A stretch of DNA of 13,323 nt from Alphaproteobacteria bacterium (GCA_022822575.1 JAJEBJ010000200.1:1-13323), one strand, 5' to 3'; numbered from the stretch's first letter, positions 1-8,261 are shown. Program-made: numbers and translations. The notes: a model not told the origin generated them from the sequence alone.

Positions 1-1398
1 CGCAAGGCACAGGCGAAGGACGTTCCCGTGGTGGCGCTCAAGGCGGGTCGTTCCTACCTGGCGGCCCGCATGGCGGTGAGCCACACCGGAGCCCTTGCCG
101 GCGATGACCGGACCATCGAGGCCGTCTTCCGGAAACACGGCGTGCTGCGCGCCTCGACCATCGATGAACTCATCGCCACGTCCCTGCTGCTTGCCCGGGC
201 GAGGGACGTCGGAGACGGTGCTCTTGCGACGATCCACGATTCCGGTGGCGAACGCGAAATGATCTGCGACCTTGCGAGCGATCTCGGGGTTCCGTTTGCC
301 GTCATCGGCGAGAAGACGAGAGCACGTCTTGGAGAACGCCTCGACTACGGTCTCGATGCGGAAAATCCCTGTGACGCCTTCGGGACAGGTGTCGATCACG
401 ACGGCGTCATGCGCGACTGCTTCGCAGCCCTCATGGACGACCCGTCGACCGCGCTGGGAGCTTTCTTCCTCGACGTGTCGCAACACAGCGGCTACAGCCG
501 CGCCTGTGCAGACGCCTGCCTGGCTGCCGCTTCGACGACAACGAAACCCGTGGCGCTCATCACCAATCACTCCGGAACCGACCACCACGATCTTGCCTGG
601 GACTTCACCCACAACCATGAACTGCCGGTCCTCGATGGAAGCGTACCGGGCCTCAAGGCCATCTCCCATGCTTTCTGGCGCAGGAACTGGCGACGGCGTC
701 CGGTCGATCCGCCCATGCATCCCGACAAGGACAGGGTGCTTCGCTGGCGGGAACGCCTGCGCGACGCCGACGAGGCGACCGGCCTTGCGCTTCTTGACGA
801 CTACGGTATTGCGACACCGCGCCATGCGATCGTCGAAAGCGAGGAGGGCGCCCGCATGGCAGCAGGGGAGATCGGCTATCCCGTCGTTCTCAAGACAGCG
901 ATGCCGGGCATCACCCACAAGTCGGATGTCGGAGGTGTCGTGACCGATATTGCCGATGAGACAGGCCTCATCCATGCGTGGAAAACCATGGCCGGGAACC
1001 TGGGTCCACGCTGCTTGGTGGCGGCCATGGCCGGAGATGGCATCGAAGCCATGGTGGGAATGTCCCGCGATCACCAGTTCGGCCCCGTTGTTCTTGCCGG
1101 CGCCGGGGGTGTCCTCGTCGAGCTCCTTGACGACGTGACGGCCTACTGTCCACCGGTCTCGCGTCGCGAGGTCGAGGAGACTCTTGGGCAACTGAAGTTC
1201 ACCCGGCTCCTCGACGGGTGGCGCGGTCGTGCTGCCGTCGGTTCCGGTGCTCTCGTTGATGCCATCATGAAGACATCAACCATGGCCCTCGAACTCGGTT
1301 CCCACCTTGATGCACTCGACATCAATCCTCTCCTCATCACGGAGTCAGGCGCCATCGCCTTGGATGTTCTCGTCGTTCCCCGCACGGAATCATCCTGA
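1..1398 (+). CDS. NDP-forming acyl-CoA synthetase, 3' part (5' end outside window)
   Basis: The frame is open from base 1, so the true start and the N-terminal CoA-binding Rossmann domain lie upstream. Seen: an alpha-subunit-type SHTGALAG motif whose His codon is at 82-84, which matches the phosphorylated His of ADP-forming acyl-CoA synthetases and succinyl-CoA synthetase alpha. From about 745 an ATP-grasp domain follows, with GYPVVLK, THKSDVGGV (about 910-940), GGVLVELLDD (about 1105-1135) and DINPLL (1318-1335). This is the fused alpha-beta arrangement that makes an acyl-CoA and ADP plus phosphate, or the reverse, in the cytoplasm. The acid substrate cannot be told; family members act on acetate, longer acids and aromatic acids. 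The gene converges on the amidohydrolase operon, ending 75 bp from it, so a shared role is only an inference. The family call is firm. Confidence 0.9.
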   Translation, partial: RKAQAKDVPVVALKAGRSYLAARMAVSHTGALAGDDRTIEAVFRKHGVLRASTIDELIATSLLLARARDVGDGALATIHDSGGEREMICDLASDLGVPFAVIGEKTRARLGERLDYGLDAENPCDAFGTGVDHDGVMRDCFAALMDDPSTALGAFFLDVSQHSGYSRACADACLAAASTTTKPVALITNHSGTDHHDLAWDFTHNHELPVLDGSVPGLKAISHAFWRRNWRRRPVDPPMHPDKDRVLRWRERLRDADEATGLALLDDYGIATPRHAIVESEEGARMAAGEIGYPVVLKTAMPGITHKSDVGGVVTDIADETGLIHAWKTMAGNLGPRCLVAAMAGDGIEAMVGMSRDHQFGPVVLAGAGGVLVELLDDVTAYCPPVSRREVEETLGQLKFTRLLDGWRGRAAVGSGALVDAIMKTSTMALELGSHLDALDINPLLITESGAIALDVLVVPRTESS

Positions 1399-1429
1399 GG
1401 ACGATTGCAGTTTCTGTTCGAATGCAAGG

Positions 1430-1451
1430 ACATCCGCGATTGACCGGATGT
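1430..1451. terminator. Candidate bidirectional hairpin between convergent genes
   Basis: A 7-bp perfect inverted repeat, ACATCCG (1430-1436) and CGGATGT (1445-1451), with an 8-nt loop, sits in the 75-bp gap between two convergent coding regions. There is no strong T run on either side, so it is a weak terminator candidate called mainly from its position. Confidence 0.3.
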
Positions 1452-1473
1452 GTGCCTTCAGTAGACGGTGTGG

Positions 1474-3678
1474 TCAGGGAGGCGGGATGGGTTCGGAGTC
1501 GAGGAAGCGGTTGACGACATTGGAGAGCAGGCGGCTGACGTTATTGTCGTAGCCGTTGTGGGCGAGAGATCCGGCAAAGGCGATGGAACTGGTCGAGAAG
1601 ACCGCGCCGCCGTTGGGTGTTTCGTAGAACACCATGTCACAGCGCACGTGGGGGCAGTTCTCGCCGTTGACGGCCGAGTGCGAGTGAAGAAACTCCTCGT
1701 TGACCCAGTGGAAGTCGACACCGAAATCGGTGGCCTCGGCAATGACGAGGGCGTGGGGTGGCGTGCCTTCTTCCGGGTCGGCGCTGTCGATCTCGCTTCC
1801 GGCGGCACCGCCCAGGACGGATCCGAAGTCGCCGATCCTCTCATCGCGGCCAATGCCTTCGAAGATCCAGGCGGCGCGCGGATCCTCGCTTGCCGGAGTT
1901 CGGGTGTAGGGGCGGGAAAAATTGAATCCTTGGGCGGCGAAGCCCGTGCCACAGATCGATTCCGGACTCATGCCGTTGCGCCGCCACAGGCCGCCGAGTT
2001 CTCCGTTGAAACTCATGACGTACTCGCCTGGCGAGGCAATCCAGCTGCGCATGCCGTCTTCGGCCCGCCGCATTTCCATGACCCCCGGAAGGGTCGGATG
2101 AAGCGCCACCCGCCAGTAGAACCCGTTGCCGCCCATATAGATGAAACGGCCGCCCCGTTGCTGGTAGTGAAGCAGGGCCTGCATCATTCCCGTGGTGGTG
2201 TACTCGGGATGCGTCGTCGTCATGACACAGGTGTAGGGTTCGAGAAGAGCCACGCCTTCAGCGTCGAGGTCGTCGTCGGTGATGACATCGAAGGCAATCC
2301 CCAGTTCCTCGAGCCAGTCGGTGATGTGGGTGTCGGCGTTGTACTGCCAGACGTCGTCGCGTGGCCCCATGCGCAGGAAGGGTCTGAGACGCGAGGCATA
2401 GGCAACACCGGAGCCGTCGCTGTGGTTGTCATACATCGACAGTCCGTGCTCCGGGTGCATGTGAAGGTGGATATCGGTCATGTCGATCTTGCTGAACTCG
2501 TTGCCGGAGTGCTCGCCCGTGTCACCCCAACCGATCTTCATGTGGTTGTTGACGTAGGCGTAGTAGCTGCAGGTGGCAATCAGCAGGGCCAGGCGGGCCC
2601 CCGGACGACCCGTCGGGGGACGGACATAGAAGGGGATGTAGAACCACTGATCGTCTTGGGTCAGGAAGGCGGCAAAAGAGCCGCTCCGGCAGTCGATCGG
2701 CACCTGCCAGGTGGCGTCCGTTTCCCAGGCGCAGTCATAGAGATCGTCGTCGTGGAAGTGGATGGCGCCATAGTGTTCCGGCCGATGGGTCCATACCATC
2801 TCGCTGCCGTCGTGATTCCAGCCCTTCATGGCTCGCGAGGGCATGTTTACGATTGCGCCGTGAAGCCGGTTTGGAGAGAGGTCGTGGGCCGTCACGCCAT
2901 TCATTTCGCGGCTGAAGTCCCACAAGGCCACCACATCGGCCGCGATGTCGGGAGGAATGCGCTGATCCAGAAGGTGTTCCATCTGGCCGCGTTCAATCGC
3001 TCGTCCTGTGACCGCCGGCGTATCGATCTTGCCGTTGAAGAGACCGCTGACACCGTCGTCGGTGTTGTGGCCGGCAATGATGAATCTGCCGCCGTGTCCC
3101 GGTCGAACGCCCATGGGCCGTGCCATCCGTGCACTGTCGGCGTCGCCGGCATAGCGCACGAGAGGTTCCTGGATGAGGGTGGCCTCGCCTGTTGCGGAAT
3201 CGAATGTCGCGGCCACGAAGTACCAGTGGCGTTCGTGCATGCTGACGGAAGAGACCAGCGTTTCAATCCGGCTGCCATCACCGACCGTCAGGGTGAGCCT
3301 CCCGTTGACGACGCCGAGCGCATATCCCCGGTGGCTACCGGCATTCCAGGAGCCCATGATGGTCTGTTCTTCCTTCTCGAGGAGTGTCGGCCAGATCATC
3401 GCCTGGAGCGTGAAGCTCTCCAGATTCAGTTTTCGGGGATGATCGATCGAGACGAAGGAACCAACCTGGGTTTTCTGGAAGCGGGCCGGGTAGTCGCCGT
3501 TGACCCGGGCCTCGACAGGCGTCTCCTTGAGACCCGGTCCACCAGGCGTGTCGTCACCGCAACGAATGTGAAGGATGTCGAGGTGGAAGGTGCCCTCATC
3601 CTCACTGGAGACCTTGAAGTTGATGGTCTGGCCCGGCTCGACGCTGATCCTGTCGGCATATCCGAGAAGCCGTCGCAT
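1474..3678 (-). CDS. N,N-dimethylformamidase large (beta) subunit-like protein, paralogue B
   Basis: A protein of 734 residues, collinear with its upstream neighbour and with the large subunit of N,N-dimethylformamidase, a mononuclear-iron amidohydrolase that hydrolyses dimethylformamide to dimethylamine and formate. Seen: an N-terminal beta-rich segment opening with LLGYADRI, a LamG/jelly-roll-like region at about 88-225 (LESFTLQAMIWP, HWYFVAATFDSATGEATL), then the DMFase C-terminal domain from about 300. Residues that line up with the 2-Tyr-1-carboxylate iron ligands I recall for the Paracoccus enzyme (Tyr399, Tyr440, Glu521) are Tyr375 (SYYAYVNN), Tyr416 (LSMYDNHSDGSG) and Glu492 (THPEY). 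GGNGFYW (516-522) is also conserved. The ATG is set by a strong GAGGAGGA 6 nt upstream. It is the last gene of a three-gene operon, 26 bp behind paralogue A. There is no signal peptide, so it is cytoplasmic. The substrate is unknown and need not be dimethylformamide. Confidence 0.85.
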   Translation of the reverse strand: MRRLLGYADRISVEPGQTINFKVSSEDEGTFHLDILHIRCGDDTPGGPGLKETPVEARVNGDYPARFQKTQVGSFVSIDHPRKLNLESFTLQAMIWPTLLEKEEQTIMGSWNAGSHRGYALGVVNGRLTLTVGDGSRIETLVSSVSMHERHWYFVAATFDSATGEATLIQEPLVRYAGDADSARMARPMGVRPGHGGRFIIAGHNTDDGVSGLFNGKIDTPAVTGRAIERGQMEHLLDQRIPPDIAADVVALWDFSREMNGVTAHDLSPNRLHGAIVNMPSRAMKGWNHDGSEMVWTHRPEHYGAIHFHDDDLYDCAWETDATWQVPIDCRSGSFAAFLTQDDQWFYIPFYVRPPTGRPGARLALLIATCSYYAYVNNHMKIGWGDTGEHSGNEFSKIDMTDIHLHMHPEHGLSMYDNHSDGSGVAYASRLRPFLRMGPRDDVWQYNADTHITDWLEELGIAFDVITDDDLDAEGVALLEPYTCVMTTTHPEYTTTGMMQALLHYQQRGGRFIYMGGNGFYWRVALHPTLPGVMEMRRAEDGMRSWIASPGEYVMSFNGELGGLWRRNGMSPESICGTGFAAQGFNFSRPYTRTPASEDPRAAWIFEGIGRDERIGDFGSVLGGAAGSEIDSADPEEGTPPHALVIAEATDFGVDFHWVNEEFLHSHSAVNGENCPHVRCDMVFYETPNGGAVFSTSSIAFAGSLAHNGYDNNVSRLLSNVVNRFLDSEPIPPP

Positions 3679-3684
3679 GCCTTA

Positions 3685-3692
3685 TCCTCCTC
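3685..3692 (-). promoter_or_regulatory. Strong ribosome binding site for large-subunit paralogue B
   Basis: On the minus strand GAGGAGGA lies 6 nt before the ATG at 3678, inside the 26-bp gap between the two large-subunit genes. It supports that start and suggests paralogue B is translated independently and efficiently. Confidence 0.75.
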
Positions 3693-3704
3693 TCAATCGA
3701 TGGT

Positions 3705-5945
3705 TCAGGGCAGGGCCGCGTCGGTGGCGAACCGGCGCAACACATTGCCGGTGATCCGTGCCACGTTGTTGTCGTAGCCGTTCCAGCCAAGGCTTGCGGC
3801 CCAACTGATGGAGCCGGTGGAAAAGACACCGGCGCCCGACGGCAACGTGAAGTACACCATGTCGGCACGCACCCTGGGATTGGCGTCCCCGGTGACGGCC
3901 GCATGGTTGAAGACAATCTCGTCAGGAGACTGCATGTAGTAGGCGGAATGACCGTCCGAACTTGCCAGCACGATGGTCTCCGGCGGCGTGCCCAGAGCCT
4001 CATCGGCACCGTCGAGCTCGATGCCGGCTGCTCCACCACCCAGCACACCGAAATCGCCGATGATATCGCCCTCGACACCTTCGAAGATCCAGGAGGCCCG
4101 GGGGTTGTCATCGACTCCCGGCTTCTTGACGAACCACCCCGACCGATCGAAACCGGTGGCGAAGGTGCCGACACCGACGAGTGACTGCGGAGGCCGGCCA
4201 ATGTGTTTCCACAATCCACCCCTCTCGCCGTTGAAGGAGAGATGGTATTCGCCCGGGCGGGACGCCCAGAAACGCGCCCCCGACTCCGGACGACGCACCT
4301 CGATGGCCTCGCCGCCCCGAGTGGGATGACAGGCGATGCGCCAGTAGAACCCGTTGCCGCCGAGGTACATGAGCCTGCCGCCACGATCGAAATAGGCGGC
4401 CAGCGCATCCAGCATGTCCGTCGTCCAGTATTCCGGATGAGTTCCGGTGATGATGACCCGGTAGTCTGCAAGGGCCGCGACACCGTCCTCATGAATGTCC
4501 TCGTCCGTGACGACGTCGAACGGGATACCGGAAGCCTCCAGCCAGTCGGTGACGTGCGTGTCGGCGTTGAAACTCCAGATGGTCGATTTGGGGCTGTAGT
4601 TGTTCACCAGGGGTCGCAGCCGCGAACTGTAGAACACCCCCGATCCGTCACGATGCGTATCATAGGTCGAAAGGCCAAGATCGCGCCGTTCCTGGAGGAA
4701 GAGTTCGTCGGGGCCGTAGTCGATGATCCTCCCGCGCTTCACCTCCGCCTTCTCCTCGTCCAGTTGCCAGTGGTTGTTGGCATAGGCAAGCCAGGTGGCC
4801 GTGGAGGCGAGAAAGGCGACGCGTTCCCTCGGTGCCCCGCGCCCGGGGACGACGACGAAGGGAATGTGGCACGTGTCATCGTCGGCCTGGCAATGCGCGG
4901 CGTAGACCCCGCTGGCAAGAGACTCGGGAACGGTCATGGAGACGGTGGTGCGCCAGCCGGCATCGAAGAGATCGTCATCGTGGAAGTGGATGGCTGCGTA
5001 GTGGTCGGGGCACTCTCTCCAGTCATGGCAGGATCCATCCCATTGGCGTCCGGTCACCCCTCGCGAGGGCAGGTTGACAAGGTGGCCGTGAAGAGCGTTG
5101 CCGGAACGGTCAGAGAAGGTGTCGCCGGAGATGTCCGCCGCGAAGTTCCAGGCGCCGACGATCCAGTCGGCCGGTGGCGGCACTGGCCGTGCCAGTACCG
5201 CCGTCTCGTGGCGTTTGAGAATCTTCGAGGCAAGACGCGGACTGTCGATGCGCCCGTTGAAGTGTCCAACCATGCGGGGTCTGCCATCCTCATGCCACCC
5301 CGTCTGCCAGGCGGCCATGTGGAGATCATGATCGGCGGCGAAGACGACGCCGGACGGCGCTCGTTCCGTGATACACAAGGGACTGCTGGATCCGCCGGTG
5401 TAGATGAGCGGTTCCTGGCAAAGTGTGACCGAACCGTTCGCTGCATCGTAGCCTGCCGCCACGAAGGCCCACTTCCACGGTTGAAGGGGTCTCCCCGTCG
5501 AAACGGTGCGAAGTTCATGGCCATCACCCACCATCAGGGCAAGAGCGCCAGCCGCATCAAGAATGACAGCAAAACCGGGACGTCCGGAACCCGAGCCACG
5601 GCTGATGATGACCTGACGTCCGTCGCCGGGAAGCGTGGGCATGATGAAGGCCTGGAACGTGAAGGTCGAAAGCCGGTCAAGAACCGGTGCGGTGGGGACG
5701 ACCGCGTAGGAACCGGCATCAATGCGCTGATACGAGCCTTCGTGATGCCCGTTGGCCGATGTGTCGACCGCGACCTCGCGATAGGGAGCACCCTCGGGGG
5801 TCTCGACACCGCAGACGATGCGCACGATCCTGAATTCGAAGGAATCGTGATCCTCGAGGCTGATCTTGAAGTCAATGGAATCGCCCGGCCTTGCCCGGAC
5901 ACGGTCCGCGTAGCCCAGGATGCGCCGCCGGTAGTCAAAGGTCAT
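3705..5945 (-). CDS. N,N-dimethylformamidase large (beta) subunit-like protein, paralogue A
   Basis: A protein of 746 residues with DMFase large-subunit architecture. The N-terminal beta domain begins RRRILGYADRVRARPGD. A LamG-like insert at about 92-240 contains LSTFTFQAFIMP and GSVTLCQEPLIY, and the DMFA2-type C-terminal domain spans about 310-740. The presumed iron ligands are Tyr388 (ATWLAYANNHW), Tyr428 (LSTYDTHRDGSG) and Glu505 (THPEYW). They are offset by 11 to 16 residues from the Paracoccus ligands I recall (399, 440, 521), as expected for a slightly shorter homologue. GGNGFYWR (529-536) and NGYDNNVARI near the C-terminus are also typical. The ATG overlaps the stop of the small-subunit gene (ATGA), implying translational coupling. 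The family and the active-site set are well supported. The amide hydrolysed is not known. Confidence 0.88.
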   Translation of the reverse strand: MTFDYRRRILGYADRVRARPGDSIDFKISLEDHDSFEFRIVRIVCGVETPEGAPYREVAVDTSANGHHEGSYQRIDAGSYAVVPTAPVLDRLSTFTFQAFIMPTLPGDGRQVIISRGSGSGRPGFAVILDAAGALALMVGDGHELRTVSTGRPLQPWKWAFVAAGYDAANGSVTLCQEPLIYTGGSSSPLCITERAPSGVVFAADHDLHMAAWQTGWHEDGRPRMVGHFNGRIDSPRLASKILKRHETAVLARPVPPPADWIVGAWNFAADISGDTFSDRSGNALHGHLVNLPSRGVTGRQWDGSCHDWRECPDHYAAIHFHDDDLFDAGWRTTVSMTVPESLASGVYAAHCQADDDTCHIPFVVVPGRGAPRERVAFLASTATWLAYANNHWQLDEEKAEVKRGRIIDYGPDELFLQERRDLGLSTYDTHRDGSGVFYSSRLRPLVNNYSPKSTIWSFNADTHVTDWLEASGIPFDVVTDEDIHEDGVAALADYRVIITGTHPEYWTTDMLDALAAYFDRGGRLMYLGGNGFYWRIACHPTRGGEAIEVRRPESGARFWASRPGEYHLSFNGERGGLWKHIGRPPQSLVGVGTFATGFDRSGWFVKKPGVDDNPRASWIFEGVEGDIIGDFGVLGGGAAGIELDGADEALGTPPETIVLASSDGHSAYYMQSPDEIVFNHAAVTGDANPRVRADMVYFTLPSGAGVFSTGSISWAASLGWNGYDNNVARITGNVLRRFATDAALP

Positions 5946-6253
5946 GGAGAGGCCTGGTCCAGATCAGCCCCGGTGTGCTTCTTCCAGCGCAGCTTGAAGA
6001 TGTACCATTCGGCCTCGCCGAGGTCCGTGAACACCACATTCTCGTGGAGCGTCACGGGCACACCGCGCTTTCCCGGAAGCTGGGCGAGACACCACTCCTT
6101 GTGAGGGACCGTGTTGACCAGGACATACTTGCCTTCGATGGGCTCCCAACGCATGACATTGAGCACCTTCTGGAGTTCGGCACTGTGCGGCCCGAAAGGG
6201 TTGCGCCGGAATTCCTCAGCCAGATCGGTGCGTTCGGGATCGATCCTGTACAT
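5942..6253 (-). CDS. N,N-dimethylformamidase small (alpha) subunit-like protein
   Basis: A protein of 103 residues beginning MYRIDPERTDLAEEF. The order of its conserved elements matches the small subunit of DMFase (about 130 residues in Paracoccus, from memory): an NPFG motif near residue 20, LQKV a few residues later, an R-x-x-P then GKY segment near 45-50, an HKEW segment, and a terminal F-x-D..EAEWYIFKLRW helix. In the known enzyme this helical subunit packs on the large subunit. I chose the ATG at 6253, preceded by AAGGGAA about 6 nt away. An in-frame ATG at 6283 and longer upstream starts exist, but the added residues are R/C/G-rich and unlike the family. The stop overlaps the large-subunit start by 4 nt. 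Short length makes the call less certain alone, but the neighbour supports it strongly. Confidence 0.8.
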   Translation of the reverse strand: MYRIDPERTDLAEEFRRNPFGPHSAELQKVLNVMRWEPIEGKYVLVNTVPHKEWCLAQLPGKRGVPVTLHENVVFTDLGEAEWYIFKLRWKKHTGADLDQASP

Positions 6254-7061
6254 CGCAAGTTCCCTTTCAGCCTGAAGCCGCATCCTGCCACCCCCGCCAC
6301 AGCCCCGGCAAGCGCACACGCCCGCCACACGAGTTGTCCGGTGAGGAGTTGCCTCGATGAACCGGATGACGTGGCTACAGAAACGAGGGATGGAGAAGTG
6401 CCCCGACGCGCGGGACCTTCGAGGTGAATCGTCCTTCGGCGAGGGATGCAGCAGAGCCATCCGGGATATCGGAGCGGAGCGTCCGGCGTCATGACGAGGA
6501 AGAAGGCCTGGAGGGACTCTTGGACCGCCGACTCGGGGCGGTGTGTTCCGCTGGGCCCTGCCAAGAGGTGCTCTAGGGGGTGTTCACGGTCAGCGGCTTG
6601 CCCGGGGTGCTCGACACCGACCGTGGCAGTCACGATTCACACCCCCCGCTGCCGCTGTCGTGGCTTGCCAGGAAGCGTTGGACCGTGCTGCGACCGAACC
6701 TCAGCCTGCCTGGCAACCTAGGTCAGCATGCCCGGGTCGATGGGCATTGGTTGGCGCGACGCCGTTGACGACAGGACAATCGTCGGTTTGCCGGCCGATT
6801 GCGGCGACGGTTTCCGTGAGACTGTCGCCGGGGTCAATATCCGGCGCCGCGATCACCAACAGCTACTCGAATTGCGGGGACAGTATGACTTTTTCCCGTA
6901 AACCGAGACCCTCCAGAACGGATCGCCCGAACAAGCGCTGACGCCGGTCGACGCTTTGCACGCCGCCTGCACATGCGCGGTGAAGGACGAAGCAGGCACC
7001 ACTCGGGCACGGGCATCTCAAATTTGTGCCACCAATCCCCTTTATTCTCCCTGCAGCGCTC
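6254..7061. other. Gene-poor 808-bp interval upstream of the amidohydrolase operon
   Basis: No convincing intact gene. Short frames on both strands are rich in Arg, Pro, Ser and Cys, have no ribosome binding site and match nothing I recognise. The stretch must hold the promoter of the minus-strand operon starting at 6253, but no clear -35/-10 pair stands out. Visible structure includes nested inverted repeats at 6576-6647, a 6-bp inverted repeat at 6728-6747, and a minus-strand frame from about 7000 to 6701 broken by one stop at 6863-6865, which could be gene debris. Confidence 0.6.
6576..6647. repeat. Nested inverted repeats (potential structured element)
   Basis: Outer arms GGGGGTGT (6576-6583) and ACACCCCC (6639-6646), middle arms CACGGTC (6585-6591) and GACCGTG (6619-6625), and a small inner GGTG/CACC (6607-6610 and 6615-6618) can pair concentrically over about 70 bp. 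It could be a cruciform, a structured RNA or a transposon-end remnant. It does not match any riboswitch core I know. Confidence 0.5.
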
Positions 7062-8228
7062 TCAGAAACCGGCCTTTATCTCGTCGAACAGGGCGATGTA
7101 TTTCTCGCGCACTTCCGGTTTGATCTCGCCGAAAAAGCGGCTGTTCGCCATCATCGTATCCGGATCTGTGATGCCGAGGTCGTCGAGGACGGCCGCGTCG
7201 ACCAGTTCGAACGATTTGGCGTTGGAGTGACCGTAACCGTATATCTCGATCAGGTTCTTGCCAGACGCCGGCGAGATCCAGGCGTCGATGAACTCATAGG
7301 CCTTGTTCAGGTCGCCTGGGCCGTCGACAAGCAGGACCAAGCCGCACACCCAGGTCCAGATGCCTTCCTTCGGGTTCATGTAGACGACGTTGACGCCCTG
7401 TTTCTTGAGTTCGACGATGGCGCTGTTCCAGGCATAGGCTGCGACCAACTCGCCCGCGGCGAGCGCCTGTTCGACGCTGGTTTGGTCGGTCCAGTAGTAG
7501 CGCAGGATTTCACGCTGCTTGCGCAAGAGTTTCGTCGCTTCCTCCAATTCGGCATCAGTCATGTCAAAGGGGTCTTCGGCACCGACTACCGAGCCGACGA
7601 CGGCCATGACACCGTCGACCGAATCGAAGATGCCGAGGCGTCCGGCATACTTTTCATCGAACAGGATGGCCCAGGACTCGTTCTTCTGGTCCTCTGTATC
7701 GACATACTCCGGCGCCAGATCGGGGCGGAACAGGACCGACGAGTTACCCCAGTCGGCCGCCACGAAATAGGTCGAACCGTCCTCGCCGATACTGCCCGGC
7801 AGGTCTTTCAAACTCGGGAAAACATCGGGGAAGTGGGTCAGCCGGCTGGTGTCGATCGGTTGCAGTATGCCGGCGTCGCGCCAGCGCCTGGTGCTGCCGA
7901 CGCACGGGTGGGCGATGTCTGATCGAAAGCCGGAACGCAGTTTCTGCAAGGCTTCCTCTTCCTCGGCAAACAGGGCAAACGCCGGCGTCGCCCCATACGC
8001 TTCCACATAAGGCACGTAGAATTCGGGCAGCTCATAACCGCCCCAATCGAACACCTGCAGCGAATCGTCGACCGGCAGCGACTCTTGGGCGCGCGCGCCA
8101 CCCGGGCCGAACGTCATGGTCGTCAGGCCGACGCCGGCCGCAGTCAGTGCGCCCACCGCCTGACGCCGCGTCAGATCACGGTTGTCGATACGTGAACGAA
8201 ACTCCTCGATGCTCATGGCTCTGGTCAT
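7062..8228 (-). CDS. PotD/PotF-type ABC transporter substrate-binding protein, Tat-type leader
   Basis: A protein of 388 residues of the spermidine/putrescine-binding type (SBP_bac_8-like). The leader has a twin-arginine motif, LTRRQAVGALTAAG (Arg21-Arg22), a hydrophobic stretch and a likely cleavage after ARAQ near 48, so it should be folded and exported to the periplasm. Mature features include VFDWGGYELPEFYVPY (about 59-74), EEEALQKLRSG and SDIAHPCVGSTRRWRDAGILQPID, all typical of the PotD group. The ATG at 8228 follows AGGGAGGA by 7 nt, which argues against the longer frame starting at 8303. No permease or ATPase gene is adjacent, so it is an orphan binding protein here. The ligand could be a polyamine or another small cation; this is family-based inference. 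Confidence 0.85.
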   Translation of the reverse strand: MTRAMSIEEFRSRIDNRDLTRRQAVGALTAAGVGLTTMTFGPGGARAQESLPVDDSLQVFDWGGYELPEFYVPYVEAYGATPAFALFAEEEEALQKLRSGFRSDIAHPCVGSTRRWRDAGILQPIDTSRLTHFPDVFPSLKDLPGSIGEDGSTYFVAADWGNSSVLFRPDLAPEYVDTEDQKNESWAILFDEKYAGRLGIFDSVDGVMAVVGSVVGAEDPFDMTDAELEEATKLLRKQREILRYYWTDQTSVEQALAAGELVAAYAWNSAIVELKKQGVNVVYMNPKEGIWTWVCGLVLLVDGPGDLNKAYEFIDAWISPASGKNLIEIYGYGHSNAKSFELVDAAVLDDLGITDPDTMMANSRFFGEIKPEVREKYIALFDEIKAGF

Positions 8229-8261
8229 GATCGCGTCCTCCCTTTGTGCGGCCACATAGTG

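Noticed and set aside
1468..3777. A 769-codon plus-strand open frame opposite the second large-subunit gene
   Set aside because: It is the mirror of a GC-rich coding strand. It has no ribosome binding site and no recognisable motifs, while the minus strand has clear family motifs over the same span.
4203..6104. A 633-codon plus-strand open frame opposite the first large-subunit gene
   Set aside because: Same antisense effect of third-position GC. Composition is Gly/Val/Asp-rich without domains, and the opposite strand is convincingly coding.
6637..6720. Minus-strand segment LRFGRSTVQRFLASH resembling a transposase helix-turn-helix
   Set aside because: Only about 28 codons between stops, with no adjoining catalytic DDE region and no terminal repeats identified, so too little to call an insertion sequence.
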